From Neorhizobium sp. UBA3556 (GTDB lineage: Bacteria; Pseudomonadota; Alphaproteobacteria; Rhizobiales; Rhizobiaceae), in the NCBI GenBank assembly GCA_002376235.1, contig DFNX01000006.1, forward strand, positions 248,001 through 312,000: a stretch of 64,000 nucleotides of DNA. The letters run 5' to 3'. Shown piece after piece: positions 31,865 through 40,201 of this stretch (position 1 is the stretch's first letter; every line of letters begins with the position of its first letter). Both the position numbers and the translations under genes were made by a program. Below the pieces are notes generated by a model, which saw only the letters and a list, made by a program, of their open reading frames with translations, was not told the DNA's origin and made no database searches.

Positions 31865-34228
31865 ATGACCGCGGAAAATCACGCACCGAACCAGGCCCGT
31901 TACAAGGTTGGCGGCATGGATTGCGCCAGTTGCGCGACGAAGATCGATACGGCGGTGCGGCGGGTGCCGGGCGTGGATGATGTCTCCGTTTCGGTTGCCG
32001 CAGGCACGATGACGGTCAGCCATGACGGTAGCGCCGACCTTGCGGCGATGGAAAAGAAGGTGTCCGGGCTGGGTTATTCGCTGAGGGCGCTGGGTAGGAA
32101 AGGGGACATACCCCCCTTTGCCCTGCCGGGTGACCGGGGTCGAGCCACCGGTCTCGACCCGCTCTCCGAGCCCCCCACGAGGGGGGAGATAACCCCATCG
32201 CATGACCACCACGAACATGGTCCCGACTGCAATCATGATCATCATGGGGATAACCATGCACACCATCACGGCGGCGGGCACGATCATGCGGATCACGAGC
32301 ATGATCACGACGAGATCGAGGGGCTGCATGGTCATGACCATGCGCCGATGGATGGGCCGTGGTGGAAATCGAAGAAGGGACGGCTGACCATTTTTGTTGG
32401 GCTGGCGCTTGCCGTCGCCTATGGTCTCGGCCATCTCGTTCCTGCCTATGACAGCACTATCTTTACCGCCGCGATGCTGATCGGTCTGGTGCCGATCGCG
32501 CGCAGGGCGATCATGGCGGCACTGGCCGGCACGCCGTTTTCGATCGAGATGCTGATGACGATTGCCGCTGTCGGCGCTGTCGTCATCAATGCATCGGAAG
32601 AGGCGGCGGCCGTCGTTTTCCTGTTTCTTGTAGGCGAACTTCTGGAAGGGGTTGCGGCCGGCAAGGCACGCTCCAGCATCCAGAGCCTGACCGCACTGGT
32701 GCCGAAGACGGCGCTTTTGGAAAAAGACGGCAAGACGCGGGAAGTGCCGGCGGAAACTTTGGCGGTCGGGGCAGTCATTCTGGTGCGGCCGGGCGACCGG
32801 ATTTCCGCCGATGGCATCATTGTCGCCGGGACAAGCGCCATCGACGAGGCGCCGGTGACGGGCGAAAGCACGCCGGTTGAAAAGGGCGAGGGCGAACAGG
32901 TGTTCGCCGGGACGATCAACGGCGACGCGGCTTTGCGGGTGCGCGTGACGGCTGCGGCCGAGGATAATACCATTGCCCGTGTCGTGCGACTGGTGGAGGA
33001 GGCGCAGGAAAAGAAGGCGCCGACCGAGCGCTTCATCGACCGGTTTTCACGTTATTACACGCCCGGCGTGGTCGTGGTGGCGGCGCTCGTCGCCATCCTG
33101 CCGCCGCTTGTTGCAGGTGGGGAGTGGGGCGAATGGGTTTACAAGGGGCTCGCCATTCTGCTGATCGGTTGCCCCTGTGCGCTGGTCATTTCGACACCGG
33201 CTGCCATTGCGGCCTCGCTTTCCTCCGGCGCGCGCCGCGGCCTGCTTCTCAAGGGCGGGGCGGTCCTGGAAACGCTCGGCAAGCTGACGGCGGTTGCCTT
33301 CGACAAGACCGGAACGCTGACATCCGGCAAGCCGCAGGTGACCGACGTGATCGCCTTCGGCCACAATGCCGATGACGTCTTGCGCATTTCGGCGGCGCTG
33401 GAAACAGGTTCCAACCATCCGCTGGCCGTCGCGATCCTTGCAAAGGCTGCCGAATACGAACTCGACGTTCCGGCGACAAGCGAGGCGAAGGCACTGGCAG
33501 GCCAGGGTGTGACGGCGCTCATCGAAGGCGAAGAGGTGTTTTTCGGATCACCGAAGGCGGCGGTCGAGCGGGTTTTGCTGCCGGTGGCGCATTCGCGGCG
33601 GATTGCGGCGCTCAACGATGAGGGAAAGACCGTATCCGTGCTGATCGTCGGCGGCGTGCTGGCGGGGGCGATTGCGATGCGTGACGAACCGCGCGCCGAT
33701 GCGAAGGCCGGATTGAAGCTGCTGGCTGATCATGGCGTCAAAACGGTGATGCTGACCGGCGACAATGCCCGCACGGCAGAAGCGATCGGCAAGGATCTCG
33801 GGATTGAGGTGCGCGCCGAACTGATGCCGGAAGACAAGAGCCGCATTGTCGGTGAGTTGCAGCGCGACGGATTTGTCGTCGGCAAGGTGGGCGACGGGAT
33901 CAATGATGCACCGGCGCTGGCAGCCGCCGATATCGGCATCGCCATGGGCGGCGGCACGGATGTGGCGCTGGAAACGGCGGATGCGGCGGTACTGCATGGA
34001 CGCGTGTCGGATATTGCCGGGATGATCGACCTGTCGAAGCGGACGATGCGCAATATCTGGCAGAACATCACCATCGCACTGGGCTTGAAGGCCGTGTTTC
34101 TGGTGACGACGATCATCGGCGTGACAGGGCTGTGGCCGGCGATCCTTGCCGATACCGGTGCCACCGTGCTGGTGACGATCAATGCGCTGCGGCTGCTGCG
34201 CGTGCCGGGTGGGGGCAAGGCAGCATAG
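31865..34228 (+). CDS. zntA: Heavy-metal-translocating P1B-type ATPase (Zn/Cd/Pb efflux, ZntA-like)
   Basis: A 787-residue pump that exports divalent soft metals using ATP. An N-terminal HMA domain has GGMDCASC (Cys 20 and 23). A His/Asp-rich stretch (about residues 112-160) follows. The membrane core has CPC at 436-438, the phosphorylation site DKTGT at D480, the HP motif SNHPLAVAIL and GDGINDAPAL. The last-helix ADTGATVLVTINALRLL is the P1B-2 signature for Zn/Cd/Pb. The ATG at 31865 follows GGAGAG. Residues ~79-111, between HMA and the His-rich part, are encoded by an inserted palindromic element kept in frame. A MerR-type promoter precedes. Confidence 0.95.
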   Translation: MTAENHAPNQARYKVGGMDCASCATKIDTAVRRVPGVDDVSVSVAAGTMTVSHDGSADLAAMEKKVSGLGYSLRALGRKGDIPPFALPGDRGRATGLDPLSEPPTRGEITPSHDHHEHGPDCNHDHHGDNHAHHHGGGHDHADHEHDHDEIEGLHGHDHAPMDGPWWKSKKGRLTIFVGLALAVAYGLGHLVPAYDSTIFTAAMLIGLVPIARRAIMAALAGTPFSIEMLMTIAAVGAVVINASEEAAAVVFLFLVGELLEGVAAGKARSSIQSLTALVPKTALLEKDGKTREVPAETLAVGAVILVRPGDRISADGIIVAGTSAIDEAPVTGESTPVEKGEGEQVFAGTINGDAALRVRVTAAAEDNTIARVVRLVEEAQEKKAPTERFIDRFSRYYTPGVVVVAALVAILPPLVAGGEWGEWVYKGLAILLIGCPCALVISTPAAIAASLSSGARRGLLLKGGAVLETLGKLTAVAFDKTGTLTSGKPQVTDVIAFGHNADDVLRISAALETGSNHPLAVAILAKAAEYELDVPATSEAKALAGQGVTALIEGEEVFFGSPKAAVERVLLPVAHSRRIAALNDEGKTVSVLIVGGVLAGAIAMRDEPRADAKAGLKLLADHGVKTVMLTGDNARTAEAIGKDLGIEVRAELMPEDKSRIVGELQRDGFVVGKVGDGINDAPALAAADIGIAMGGGTDVALETADAAVLHGRVSDIAGMIDLSKRTMRNIWQNITIALGLKAVFLVTTIIGVTGLWPAILADTGATVLVTINALRLLRVPGGGKAA
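32101..32195. repeat. RIME-like palindromic element inserted in frame in the ATPase gene
   Basis: The segment contains CCCTGCCGGG as in the RIME arms, an inner dyad GGGTCGAG-N8-CTCGACCC (32137-32160) and CCCCCC-ACGA-GGGGGG (32171-32186). It encodes about 33 low-complexity residues (KGDIPPFALPGDRG and on to EPPTRGEI) lacking in the logic of the domain layout, and does not break the frame. Confidence 0.75.
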
Positions 34229-34300
34229 ATCGCGCATCATTCACTGAAACCCAATATGGGAGGGCTGAGGCTGATACCGGAGAGAAGCGAGAGCTGCAGC

Positions 34301-34333
34301 ATTTCGGCTGCTTCACGCCAATTGCGGTCATTG
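34301..34333 (+). repeat. TGACCGC palindrome family, half copy a
   Basis: CGGCTGCTTCACGCCAATTGCGGTCATTG is close to copy g at 40568 and to the right half of the full copy at 37760. It lies in the 160-base gap between the ATPase and the SDR gene, 67 bases before the SDR start. Confidence 0.6.
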
Positions 34334-34399
34334 CCAGCAATGTCAGAACGCGCGTAGAAGACGGTATTTCAAAACGAAATTCTACATAAGGATATGATG

Positions 34400-35137
34400 A
34401 TGGGCCGTTTTAGTGACAAACGCATTCTTATCACGGGTGGCACAAACGGCATGGGTCTAGTCGGGGCCCGGCGCATCATCGCCGAAGGGGGCATGGTTCT
34501 TCTAACAGGAATGAACAAGGAGCGCCTAGCGTCTGCAAAGCTAGAGTTTCAAGACAAGGCTGCCGTTATTGAAAACGACGCTGCGCAACCAACTGCTACG
34601 GCATTGGCGGAAGCTGTTGCCTCTGTGGGGCCGCTAGATGGCCTGTGGCTCAACGCTGCATTTGCAACTCTGGGATCGCCGGAAGAGTTGGATGCTTCGG
34701 AGTTCGACCGTATGATGGCGACCAACGTACGTGGCCCGATGTTGCAACTTGCCGCACTATCTCCGCATCTTGTTGCCGGAGCATCGATTGTCGTTACATC
34801 GTCCAGTTCGACCTACGAAGGGGCGGCGGCAACCGGTCTCTATGCGGCAACAAAAGGTGCAGTTATTGCGATGGCTAGGTCGTGGGCTACCGCGCTTGCG
34901 CCGCGCGGGATTCGCGTAAACACGCTCGTGCCCGGACCGATTGAGACCAATTTCCGCAGCTTTCTTCCAGAAGAAGCACGGAAGGGATTTGAGAGCTTTG
35001 TTGTTGATCAGGTTCCTCTTGGCCGTGTTGGCACGCCCGAAGAAGCTGCAGCCGTCGCCCTTTTCCTTCTATCGTCGGACTCGTCCTACGTCACTGGAAG
35101 CCAATACGCGGTCGATGGCGGCCTGATCATGCAATGA
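34400..35137 (+). CDS. SDR family oxidoreductase
   Basis: A 245-residue NAD(P)-dependent short-chain dehydrogenase. The cofactor motif is TGGTNGMG (residues ~12-19), with NAAF in place of the usual NAG loop. The catalytic Ser is in IVVTSSSSTYEG, and the Tyr-x3-Lys is YAATKGA. The C-terminal YVTGSQYAVDGGLIMQ is typical of classical SDRs. Three in-frame ATGs are stacked at 34394/34397/34400; the third has AAGGA at the best spacing. Codon use is less GC-biased than in flanking genes, suggesting transfer. The TGA stop belongs to a palindromic repeat. Substrate unknown. Confidence 0.9.
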   Translation: MGRFSDKRILITGGTNGMGLVGARRIIAEGGMVLLTGMNKERLASAKLEFQDKAAVIENDAAQPTATALAEAVASVGPLDGLWLNAAFATLGSPEELDASEFDRMMATNVRGPMLQLAALSPHLVAGASIVVTSSSSTYEGAAATGLYAATKGAVIAMARSWATALAPRGIRVNTLVPGPIETNFRSFLPEEARKGFESFVVDQVPLGRVGTPEEAAAVALFLLSSDSSYVTGSQYAVDGGLIMQ

Positions 35138-35186
35138 CCGGTTTGGGCCGACTGCGGTCTTCCGCTTTGGCCAATAGGCGACATTG
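35135..35186 (+). repeat. TGACCGC palindrome family, copy b
   Basis: TGACCGGTTTGGGCCGACTG opens the copy, followed by a CTTCCGCTTTGGCCA core and a diverged GCGACATTG end. Its first three bases are the SDR stop codon. Confidence 0.7.
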
Positions 35187-35203
35187 CAGAAGTGCGTCCA
35201 CGA

Positions 35204-35686
35204 TCACCGCACGGAATGCTTTAGTCGTTTAAGCAAATTCCAAACGATCAGCCGATGTGCCGGTCCTACCGGCAGCATGTAGAGGCGGCCGAAAAAATTC
35301 TTGGTTATGACCGACGCCGTTATAGATACGCTGCCAGCACCTGTGGTGATGCAAGTCATCACGTCGAGATGGTTGTCCCTGGCTGTCAGAACCAGCATGT
35401 TTGCCTCAATGCGCTCGACGAGAAAGAAATCAAGATAATCGCCCTCTCTCACATGGTCTCGTCGCTTTCCGGAGAAGCCACCTATCCGCCGCACTCCGAA
35501 GAGCGCTGAGATTGTGTCCCGAATTTTGAAAGCGAGGCGCATGACCGCTCCGGTCTGTCCTGATAAAATAGTCCACGCTTCAAGTGCGGTGATGGAATGC
35601 GGGAGAGCTACAGTTTGGCTATCGAAATAATCCAGTGCTGAGTGATCCGCTAACGTTACGGCTTCCGGCTCCATATCCACCACCAC
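35204..35686 (-). CDS. DUF2867-like protein
   Basis: A 160-residue soluble protein. Segments such as ALEAWTILSGQTGAVMRLAFKIRDTISALFGV, REGDYLDFFLVERIEANMLVLTARDNHLDVMTCI and TKNFFGRLYMLPVGPAHRLIVWNLLKRL fit the DUF2867 family, whose members often appear fused to or beside NAD-dependent epimerase-like proteins. Function is not known. It faces the SDR gene tail to tail, separated by repeat copy b, and is flanked upstream by copy c. Lower GC than the window average. Confidence 0.8.
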   Translation of the reverse strand: MVVDMEPEAVTLADHSALDYFDSQTVALPHSITALEAWTILSGQTGAVMRLAFKIRDTISALFGVRRIGGFSGKRRDHVREGDYLDFFLVERIEANMLVLTARDNHLDVMTCITTGAGSVSITASVITKNFFGRLYMLPVGPAHRLIVWNLLKRLKHSVR

Positions 35687-35733
35687 GTAAAATCTTTACC
35701 GCTCCAGTTTATGTCCGGCATGGCAAGTCCGCA

Positions 35734-35776
35734 ATGGGCCGACTGCTGCCTTGCGCTTTGCGCCATAAGCGGTCAT
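35734..35776 (+). repeat. TGACCGC palindrome family, copy c
   Basis: ATGGGCCGACTGCTGCCTTG followed by CGCTTTGCGCCATAAGCGGTCAT matches the core and right end of copy d with few differences; the left TGACCGC end is lost. It lies between the DUF2867-like and LysR genes. Confidence 0.7.
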
Positions 35777-35787
35777 CTAAGCACGCT

Positions 35788-36675
35788 TCATTCGACCATT
35801 TCCATTATGAGGCCGGCAACATGGCGCAGCGCGACGTCCGTTGCCTGTCTGTTATGCCATGCAAGATGCAGGGGAAATTCGGGTATCGGTATCGGCGTCG
35901 GTATGATCGCGAGGTCCGGCGCGACCTGGCCGACGCGCGAGGGAAGCATTGCGATCATATCTGACCCGCGTACCAGCTCCGGCACCATGCCGAAGCTCGG
36001 CACAACTAACCCAACGCGGCGAGTGCGACCGATGCGCGCGAGGTCAGCGTCAAGCGGGCTCTTGGCATCACCGCGCCCGGATACGAGGATATGCGGGAAG
36101 GATAGCCATTTATCGAGGTCGAAGGCCTGTAATGCGGGATGCCCAGGCCGCATTGCAATGACGTAGTGTTCGACAAAAAGTTCTTCTCGTTGAACATCAT
36201 CGCTTTCACCGGGAAAAACGGAAATTGCGAGATCGGTCGTGCCGTCGACAAGAGCAGCATAGGTGGCATCGGCCCCATGCCATGGTTGAATCACGACGTT
36301 GATGCCGGGAGAAGTTTCCTGCAATGCACGCTGCAAAGGACCTGCAATCAATAAAGCCGGATAGTCGGCCATCGTAATTCGCAGCGCTTTCTGAATTCTA
36401 CTGAGCGGAATCGTAGGTGGATCAATGAGATCGGTCACACCACTTAGCAAAGATTTTAAGGGGGCTCGGAGTGACTGGGCTCTAGCCGTCAGGCGCATTG
36501 TCCCCCGGCCTCGCTCCAACAATTCGTCACCAAACAGATGGCGACATCGCTGAAGCGCTGCGGAAGCAGCAGGCTGAGACAGTCCTAGACGATCAGCCGC
36601 GCGAGTGACATGCGCCTCGTCAAGAAGCGCATCGAGGATGACAAGAAGGTTGAGGTCGAGTGATCTTAAATTCAT
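35788..36675 (-). CDS. LysR family transcriptional regulator
   Basis: A 295-residue NodD/LinR-like LysR protein. The DNA-binding N-terminus reads LRSLDLNLLVILDALLDEAHVTRAADRLGLSQPAASAALQRCRHLFGD, followed by an effector domain from about residue 90. It is divergent from the NAD(P)H-oxidoreductase gene, whose ATG is 88 bases away, so by LysR custom it likely controls that gene. Electrophile or quinone stress is the usual cue for such pairs; this is inference. Confidence 0.92.
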   Translation of the reverse strand: MNLRSLDLNLLVILDALLDEAHVTRAADRLGLSQPAASAALQRCRHLFGDELLERGRGTMRLTARAQSLRAPLKSLLSGVTDLIDPPTIPLSRIQKALRITMADYPALLIAGPLQRALQETSPGINVVIQPWHGADATYAALVDGTTDLAISVFPGESDDVQREELFVEHYVIAMRPGHPALQAFDLDKWLSFPHILVSGRGDAKSPLDADLARIGRTRRVGLVVPSFGMVPELVRGSDMIAMLPSRVGQVAPDLAIIPTPIPIPEFPLHLAWHNRQATDVALRHVAGLIMEMVE

Positions 36676-36763
36676 GGCGTCAATAATAGACCAGATAAAA
36701 AATCGATTGGAGTAATTATTTGAGGTTGGGCATCCACTTCACATCCGAACCGTGGAGACCGTT

Positions 36764-37330
36764 ATGAGCAAAACCCTGTTGCTGATTTTTCATCCCGACC
36801 TGTTCAAATCCAGGGCGAATGCTGCACTCGCCCGTGCAGCGTTCGATCTGCCTGGCATTGAGGTGCGGGACATGCAGACCCTCTATCCGAACGGCCTGGA
36901 TTTCTCGCGTGATGGCGCCGCTGAAGCCGAACGATTGCTGTCGGCTGACCGCGTCGTGCTGCAGTTCCCGGTGCAGTGGTATTCCACTCCACCATTGCTG
37001 AAAGCCTGGATGGACGCAGTTCTGACGCGGATGTTCTACATGGAATATGAAAGCGAGGGGCGCAGGTTTGAAGGCACACCGATCATGATTGCAGCGACTG
37101 CCGGAAACACCCCGGAAGCCTACACTCCGGGCGGGCGTAACATGTTCCCGATGATTGACCTGCTCTCGCCGCTTCGTGCCACGGCTCATCGCTGCGGGTT
37201 GATATGGAGCGCCCCTTTTGTCGTCTACAGAGCCGACAAGCTGTCATCGGAAGAGCTGGCCACCGCAGGGCGCGATTATGCAGCAGTTCTGTCCGACTGG
37301 ATTGCTACGACTGAGAAGCGGGTGGCCTGA
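36764..37330 (+). CDS. NAD(P)H-dependent oxidoreductase, flavodoxin-like (quinone reductase family)
   Basis: A 188-residue FMN/FAD enzyme of the KefF/MdaB/NQO group that reduces quinones or similar electrophiles by two electrons. The opening TLLLIFHPDLFKSRANAALARAA and the flavin loop VVLQFPVQWYSTPPLLKAWMDAVLTRMF (about residues 65-92) are the family signatures, with TAGNTPEAYTPGGRN near residue 110. GGAG lies 7 bases before the ATG at 36764; an in-frame ATG at 36752 overlaps that site. Divergent from LysR; followed at once by a broken membrane-protein gene. Confidence 0.9.
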   Translation: MSKTLLLIFHPDLFKSRANAALARAAFDLPGIEVRDMQTLYPNGLDFSRDGAAEAERLLSADRVVLQFPVQWYSTPPLLKAWMDAVLTRMFYMEYESEGRRFEGTPIMIAATAGNTPEAYTPGGRNMFPMIDLLSPLRATAHRCGLIWSAPFVVYRADKLSSEELATAGRDYAAVLSDWIATTEKRVA

Positions 37331-37332
37331 TC

Positions 37333-37762
37333 ATGAAAATGCACGATACCTTTATTGATCTGACACGAGGCACACCTATGTGGTTCACACTGTCAGCAAG
37401 GGGGTAGCCTCTCGGGATCCCTGGCCAGTTTCTGAGCGCCGGAACCGCTCTTTTTTCAAAGTGGTGAAGCTTGGAGTTTCCATGCTGCTATCGGTGGATT
37501 GCTGCTTGTGCCTGCCGCTATCCTGCTTGGCGGATCGCTTCTCGTTCCCCGGCTAGGGGGCTTTGGTTGGTGGGCCGGTTTGATTGTTGTCCTTTACCTT
37601 ACTCAGGTATTGTTCGCGCCCGGATCGCAAGCATTATTGTTGTCACTTCATCCCCTAAACGGAGCACTCCTAATGTCGGCGAGATTGGTGCTGTTGGCGA
37701 AGGTTGAGCATCGGGACTCCCAGCACAATGGCAGCAAAAATAAAGTATTCTTGGCGGGATGA
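37333..37762 (+). pseudogene. Broken small integral membrane protein gene (DUF6220-like)
   Basis: Reading from ATG 37333 gives MKMHDTFIDLTRGTPMWF and continues past an in-frame TAG at 37405 into GIPGQFLSAGTALF. A run of six T at 37451-37456 then shifts the frame by one; in the next frame QSGEAWSFHAAIGG leads to LYLTQVLFAPGSQALLLSLHPLNGALL, a four-helix small membrane protein similar by eye to DUF6220. One nonsense and one frameshift change indicate a pseudogene, unless the T run is a sequencing error. Its TGA is the start of repeat copy d. Confidence 0.7.
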
Positions 37763-37809
37763 CCGCTTCGGGCCGACTGCTGCCTTCCGCTTTGCGCCAT
37801 TTGCGGTCA
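37760..37809 (+). repeat. TGACCGC palindrome family, full copy d
   Basis: The reference copy: exactly 50 bases from TGACCGC to GCGGTCA, whose ends are inverted repeats, around a GGGCCGACTGCTGCCTTCCG core. It overlaps the stop codon of the preceding broken gene and lies 70 bases before the M20 gene. Confidence 0.8.
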
Positions 37810-37878
37810 TTGTGCCTTGTCAGAAATCTCCTATTCTCTTTTAGGCCGACCTTCCGATATCAGACTGAGGAGTAACCT

Positions 37879-39039
37879 TTGGCTGAGGTAGATACCGAAT
37901 ACGCTGATGTCGTCGAATGGCGACGTGATCTTCACGCACATCCTGAGCTTCAGTTCGAAGTCCACAGAACTGCCGGATTGGTGGCAACAAAACTCAGCGA
38001 ATTCGGCTGTGATGAGGTTGTGACAGGTGTCGGCAAGACGGGTGTCGTGGGGGTAATACGTGGGCAGCGCCAAACCAGCGGAAAAGTCATTGGCTTGCGT
38101 GCTGATATGGATGCCTTGCCAATCGAGGAGGAGACCGGAGTCAAGTGGGCGTCGACCAACAAGGGGGTCATGCATGCCTGTGGACATGACGGACATACGG
38201 CAATGCTTTTGGGTGCCGTCCGTGCTCTTGCGCGAACACGCGCGTTTGACGGCACAGCGATAGTTATCTTCCAGCCAGCAGAGGAAGGTGGCGGTGGCGG
38301 CAAGGCAATGGTTGACGATGGTCTGATGGATCGCTTCGAGATCAACGAAGTCTATGCCATGCATACAGAGCCGGGATTGCCAATTGGCCAATTCACTACT
38401 GCGAGTGGCCCTCTAGCAGCATCCGCAGACGGCTTTAGGATAAAGATCGACGGCAAGGGCGCACACGGAGCATCGCCGCATGTGAGCGTTGACCCACTGG
38501 TAGTGGGTGCAAATATTCTTCTGGCCCTCCAGACAATCGTATCGCGCAACGTCCACCCGCGCCAATGCGCGGTCGTCACCGTCGGCTGGATCGGTGGCGG
38601 CAAGGCCGGGAATATCATTCCCCAGTCTGCTGAAATGGGGGGAACGACAAGAGCCTTTGATCCGGCAACCCGCGACCTGATCGAGAAGCGTGTAACTGAA
38701 ATCGCCTCGCATGTCGCGGAAGCCTACGGCGCAAAGGCTACGGTCACATACAAGCGGATGTTTCCACCAACGGTGAACCACTCGAATGAAACTGCTTTTG
38801 CAGTCAATGTGGCTAAATCGCTGGTCGGTGCAGAGAACGTGAATGGGGCCATGGAGCCGCTGATGGGATCAGAGGATTTTGCCTTCATGCTCGAAGCTCG
38901 CCCAGGCAACATTATGCTCATCGGGAATGGAGATGGACCGTCTGTCCACGATGCACGCTTTGACTTCAACGACGAAGCGATTCCTTTTGGAGTGGCATAT
39001 TTCAAGGCTCTCGTGGAGCAGCGTCTGCCGTTGGAATGA
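37879..39039 (+). CDS. M20 family amidohydrolase (aminoacylase/hippurate hydrolase-like)
   Basis: A 386-residue zinc/cobalt hydrolase that removes N-acyl groups from amino acids or splits related amides. Metal ligands are visible in HACGHDGHTAML, AEEGGGGGKAM and AMHTEPGLP; the dimerisation domain starts near ADGFRIKIDGKGAHGASPH. The opening WRRDLHAHPELQFEVHRTAGL is typical of the family. It starts with TTG at 37879, preceded by TGAGGAG. A leader TATCA-N3-TGAGG is shared with the next gene. The TGA stop is the first codon of repeat copy e. No transporter is linked. Confidence 0.92.
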   Translation: MAEVDTEYADVVEWRRDLHAHPELQFEVHRTAGLVATKLSEFGCDEVVTGVGKTGVVGVIRGQRQTSGKVIGLRADMDALPIEEETGVKWASTNKGVMHACGHDGHTAMLLGAVRALARTRAFDGTAIVIFQPAEEGGGGGKAMVDDGLMDRFEINEVYAMHTEPGLPIGQFTTASGPLAASADGFRIKIDGKGAHGASPHVSVDPLVVGANILLALQTIVSRNVHPRQCAVVTVGWIGGGKAGNIIPQSAEMGGTTRAFDPATRDLIEKRVTEIASHVAEAYGAKATVTYKRMFPPTVNHSNETAFAVNVAKSLVGAENVNGAMEPLMGSEDFAFMLEARPGNIMLIGNGDGPSVHDARFDFNDEAIPFGVAYFKALVEQRLPLE

Positions 39040-39090
39040 CCGCTTCGGGCCGTTAGCTGCCTTCCGCTTCGCGCGAGAAGCTGACGTTGA
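39037..39090 (+). repeat. TGACCGC palindrome family, copy e
   Basis: TGACCGCTTCGGGCCG matches copy d exactly; then GTTAGCTGCCTTCCGCTTCGCGC diverges and the right end becomes AGCTGACGTTGA. The first three bases are the M20 stop codon. Confidence 0.7.
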
Positions 39091-39148
39091 CATGTAGCCC
39101 GATATAAAGTCGTGATCTGTCAGAATACCTATCAAGCTGAGGCTGAAG

Positions 39149-39991
39149 ATGGTCGCCTACGACGTTGAGAAACTGGAGGGCAGGGTTAAAGGCACTTTCC
39201 TGAAGGGTAATAATTTTAGCAAGACGGGAGTGCTCGTCCTCGGCGGCTCCAGCGGCAGAGTCGACACGGTGAGAGCGGGGTTGTTTGCAAACTTTGGGGC
39301 GCACGCACTGGCGTTACAATGGTTTGGAGGATCCGATCAATCGCCAGGAATATGCGAAGTGCCCCTCGAAACTTTCATAGATGCAACAGACCTTTTGGTG
39401 TCGAGAGGGTGTGATCGAATAATTTTTATTGGAACCTCGAAAGGTGCGGAAGCGGCCCTCCTTACATCTACCATTGACCGGCGCATTAGCGCCGTCATCG
39501 CAATTAGCCCAAGTTCTGTGGTTTGGGGCAACATTGGCGCTGGCGTAGATCGTCAGGCTTGGCCCGAACGATCATCTTGGTCGTTGAATAGCGCCCCCTT
39601 GGATTTCATTCCCGCAGATATGAATTGGCAGAAAGAATATCGGGATGGCCTCGTTTCCTATCGGTCCTTTTTCGAAAAGTGCCTTCTCAACGATTCCGAA
39701 GCAAATAAACGAGCTAGAATCCCAATCGAAAAATCTACGGCCGACATAATCCTCGTCGCTGGAGGCGACGATGCCCTCTGGCCATCCGACGATTTTGCTC
39801 GGGAGCTAGTTCAATCAAGGCAGGCTCATGGCAGATCGGCAAAACTGATCTTTGATCAACGCGCTGGGCATCGCATTCTTCTCCCCGGCGAGACGACAGC
39901 GCGATCAACGCTGCACTCACACGGCGGCACCGATGAGGCAGATGCAATGCTCGGGCAGAAGGCATGGCAAGCGATAGCATCGATGCTTTAA
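39149..39991 (+). CDS. Alpha/beta hydrolase, BAAT C-terminal-domain type
   Basis: A 280-residue hydrolase similar to the C-terminal domain of bile-acid-CoA amino acid N-acyltransferase and acyl-CoA thioesterases. The nucleophile is Ser97 in IGTSKGAEAAL. The acid is Asp207 or Asp208 in AGGDDALWPS and the base His241 in RAGHRI. VLVLGGSSGRVDT holds the oxyanion strand. It probably cleaves an ester or thioester; the substrate is unknown. Lower GC and mixed codon use set it apart from the flanks. It is followed by a partial repeat copy f. Confidence 0.85.
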   Translation: MVAYDVEKLEGRVKGTFLKGNNFSKTGVLVLGGSSGRVDTVRAGLFANFGAHALALQWFGGSDQSPGICEVPLETFIDATDLLVSRGCDRIIFIGTSKGAEAALLTSTIDRRISAVIAISPSSVVWGNIGAGVDRQAWPERSSWSLNSAPLDFIPADMNWQKEYRDGLVSYRSFFEKCLLNDSEANKRARIPIEKSTADIILVAGGDDALWPSDDFARELVQSRQAHGRSAKLIFDQRAGHRILLPGETTARSTLHSHGGTDEADAMLGQKAWQAIASML

Positions 39992-39994
39992 GTT

Positions 39995-40026
39995 TGTCCA
40001 CTTCGGGCCGATAGCCGCCATGCCGC
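39995..40026 (+). repeat. TGACCGC palindrome family, partial copy f
   Basis: TGTCCACTTCGGGCCGATAG then CCGCCATGCCGC resembles the left half of copies d and e; the right half is lost. It starts 4 bases after the hydrolase stop. Bases 40027-40201 show no gene. Confidence 0.5.
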
Positions 40027-40201
40027 AGAAACGCGATCGCGTACCCAGCGTCGCAGACAAAATCGGACCACGCCATGGGCCATAGTTGCATTAGAGCAGC
40101 ATTGCTCCGCCTGACGAGAAGCGATATCTGCGGAGTACAGGGGTCCGCATCAATCCAAGCAAACTGGACGCAAGGCCCGCAGCACTCAAAGTGATGGACC
40201 G

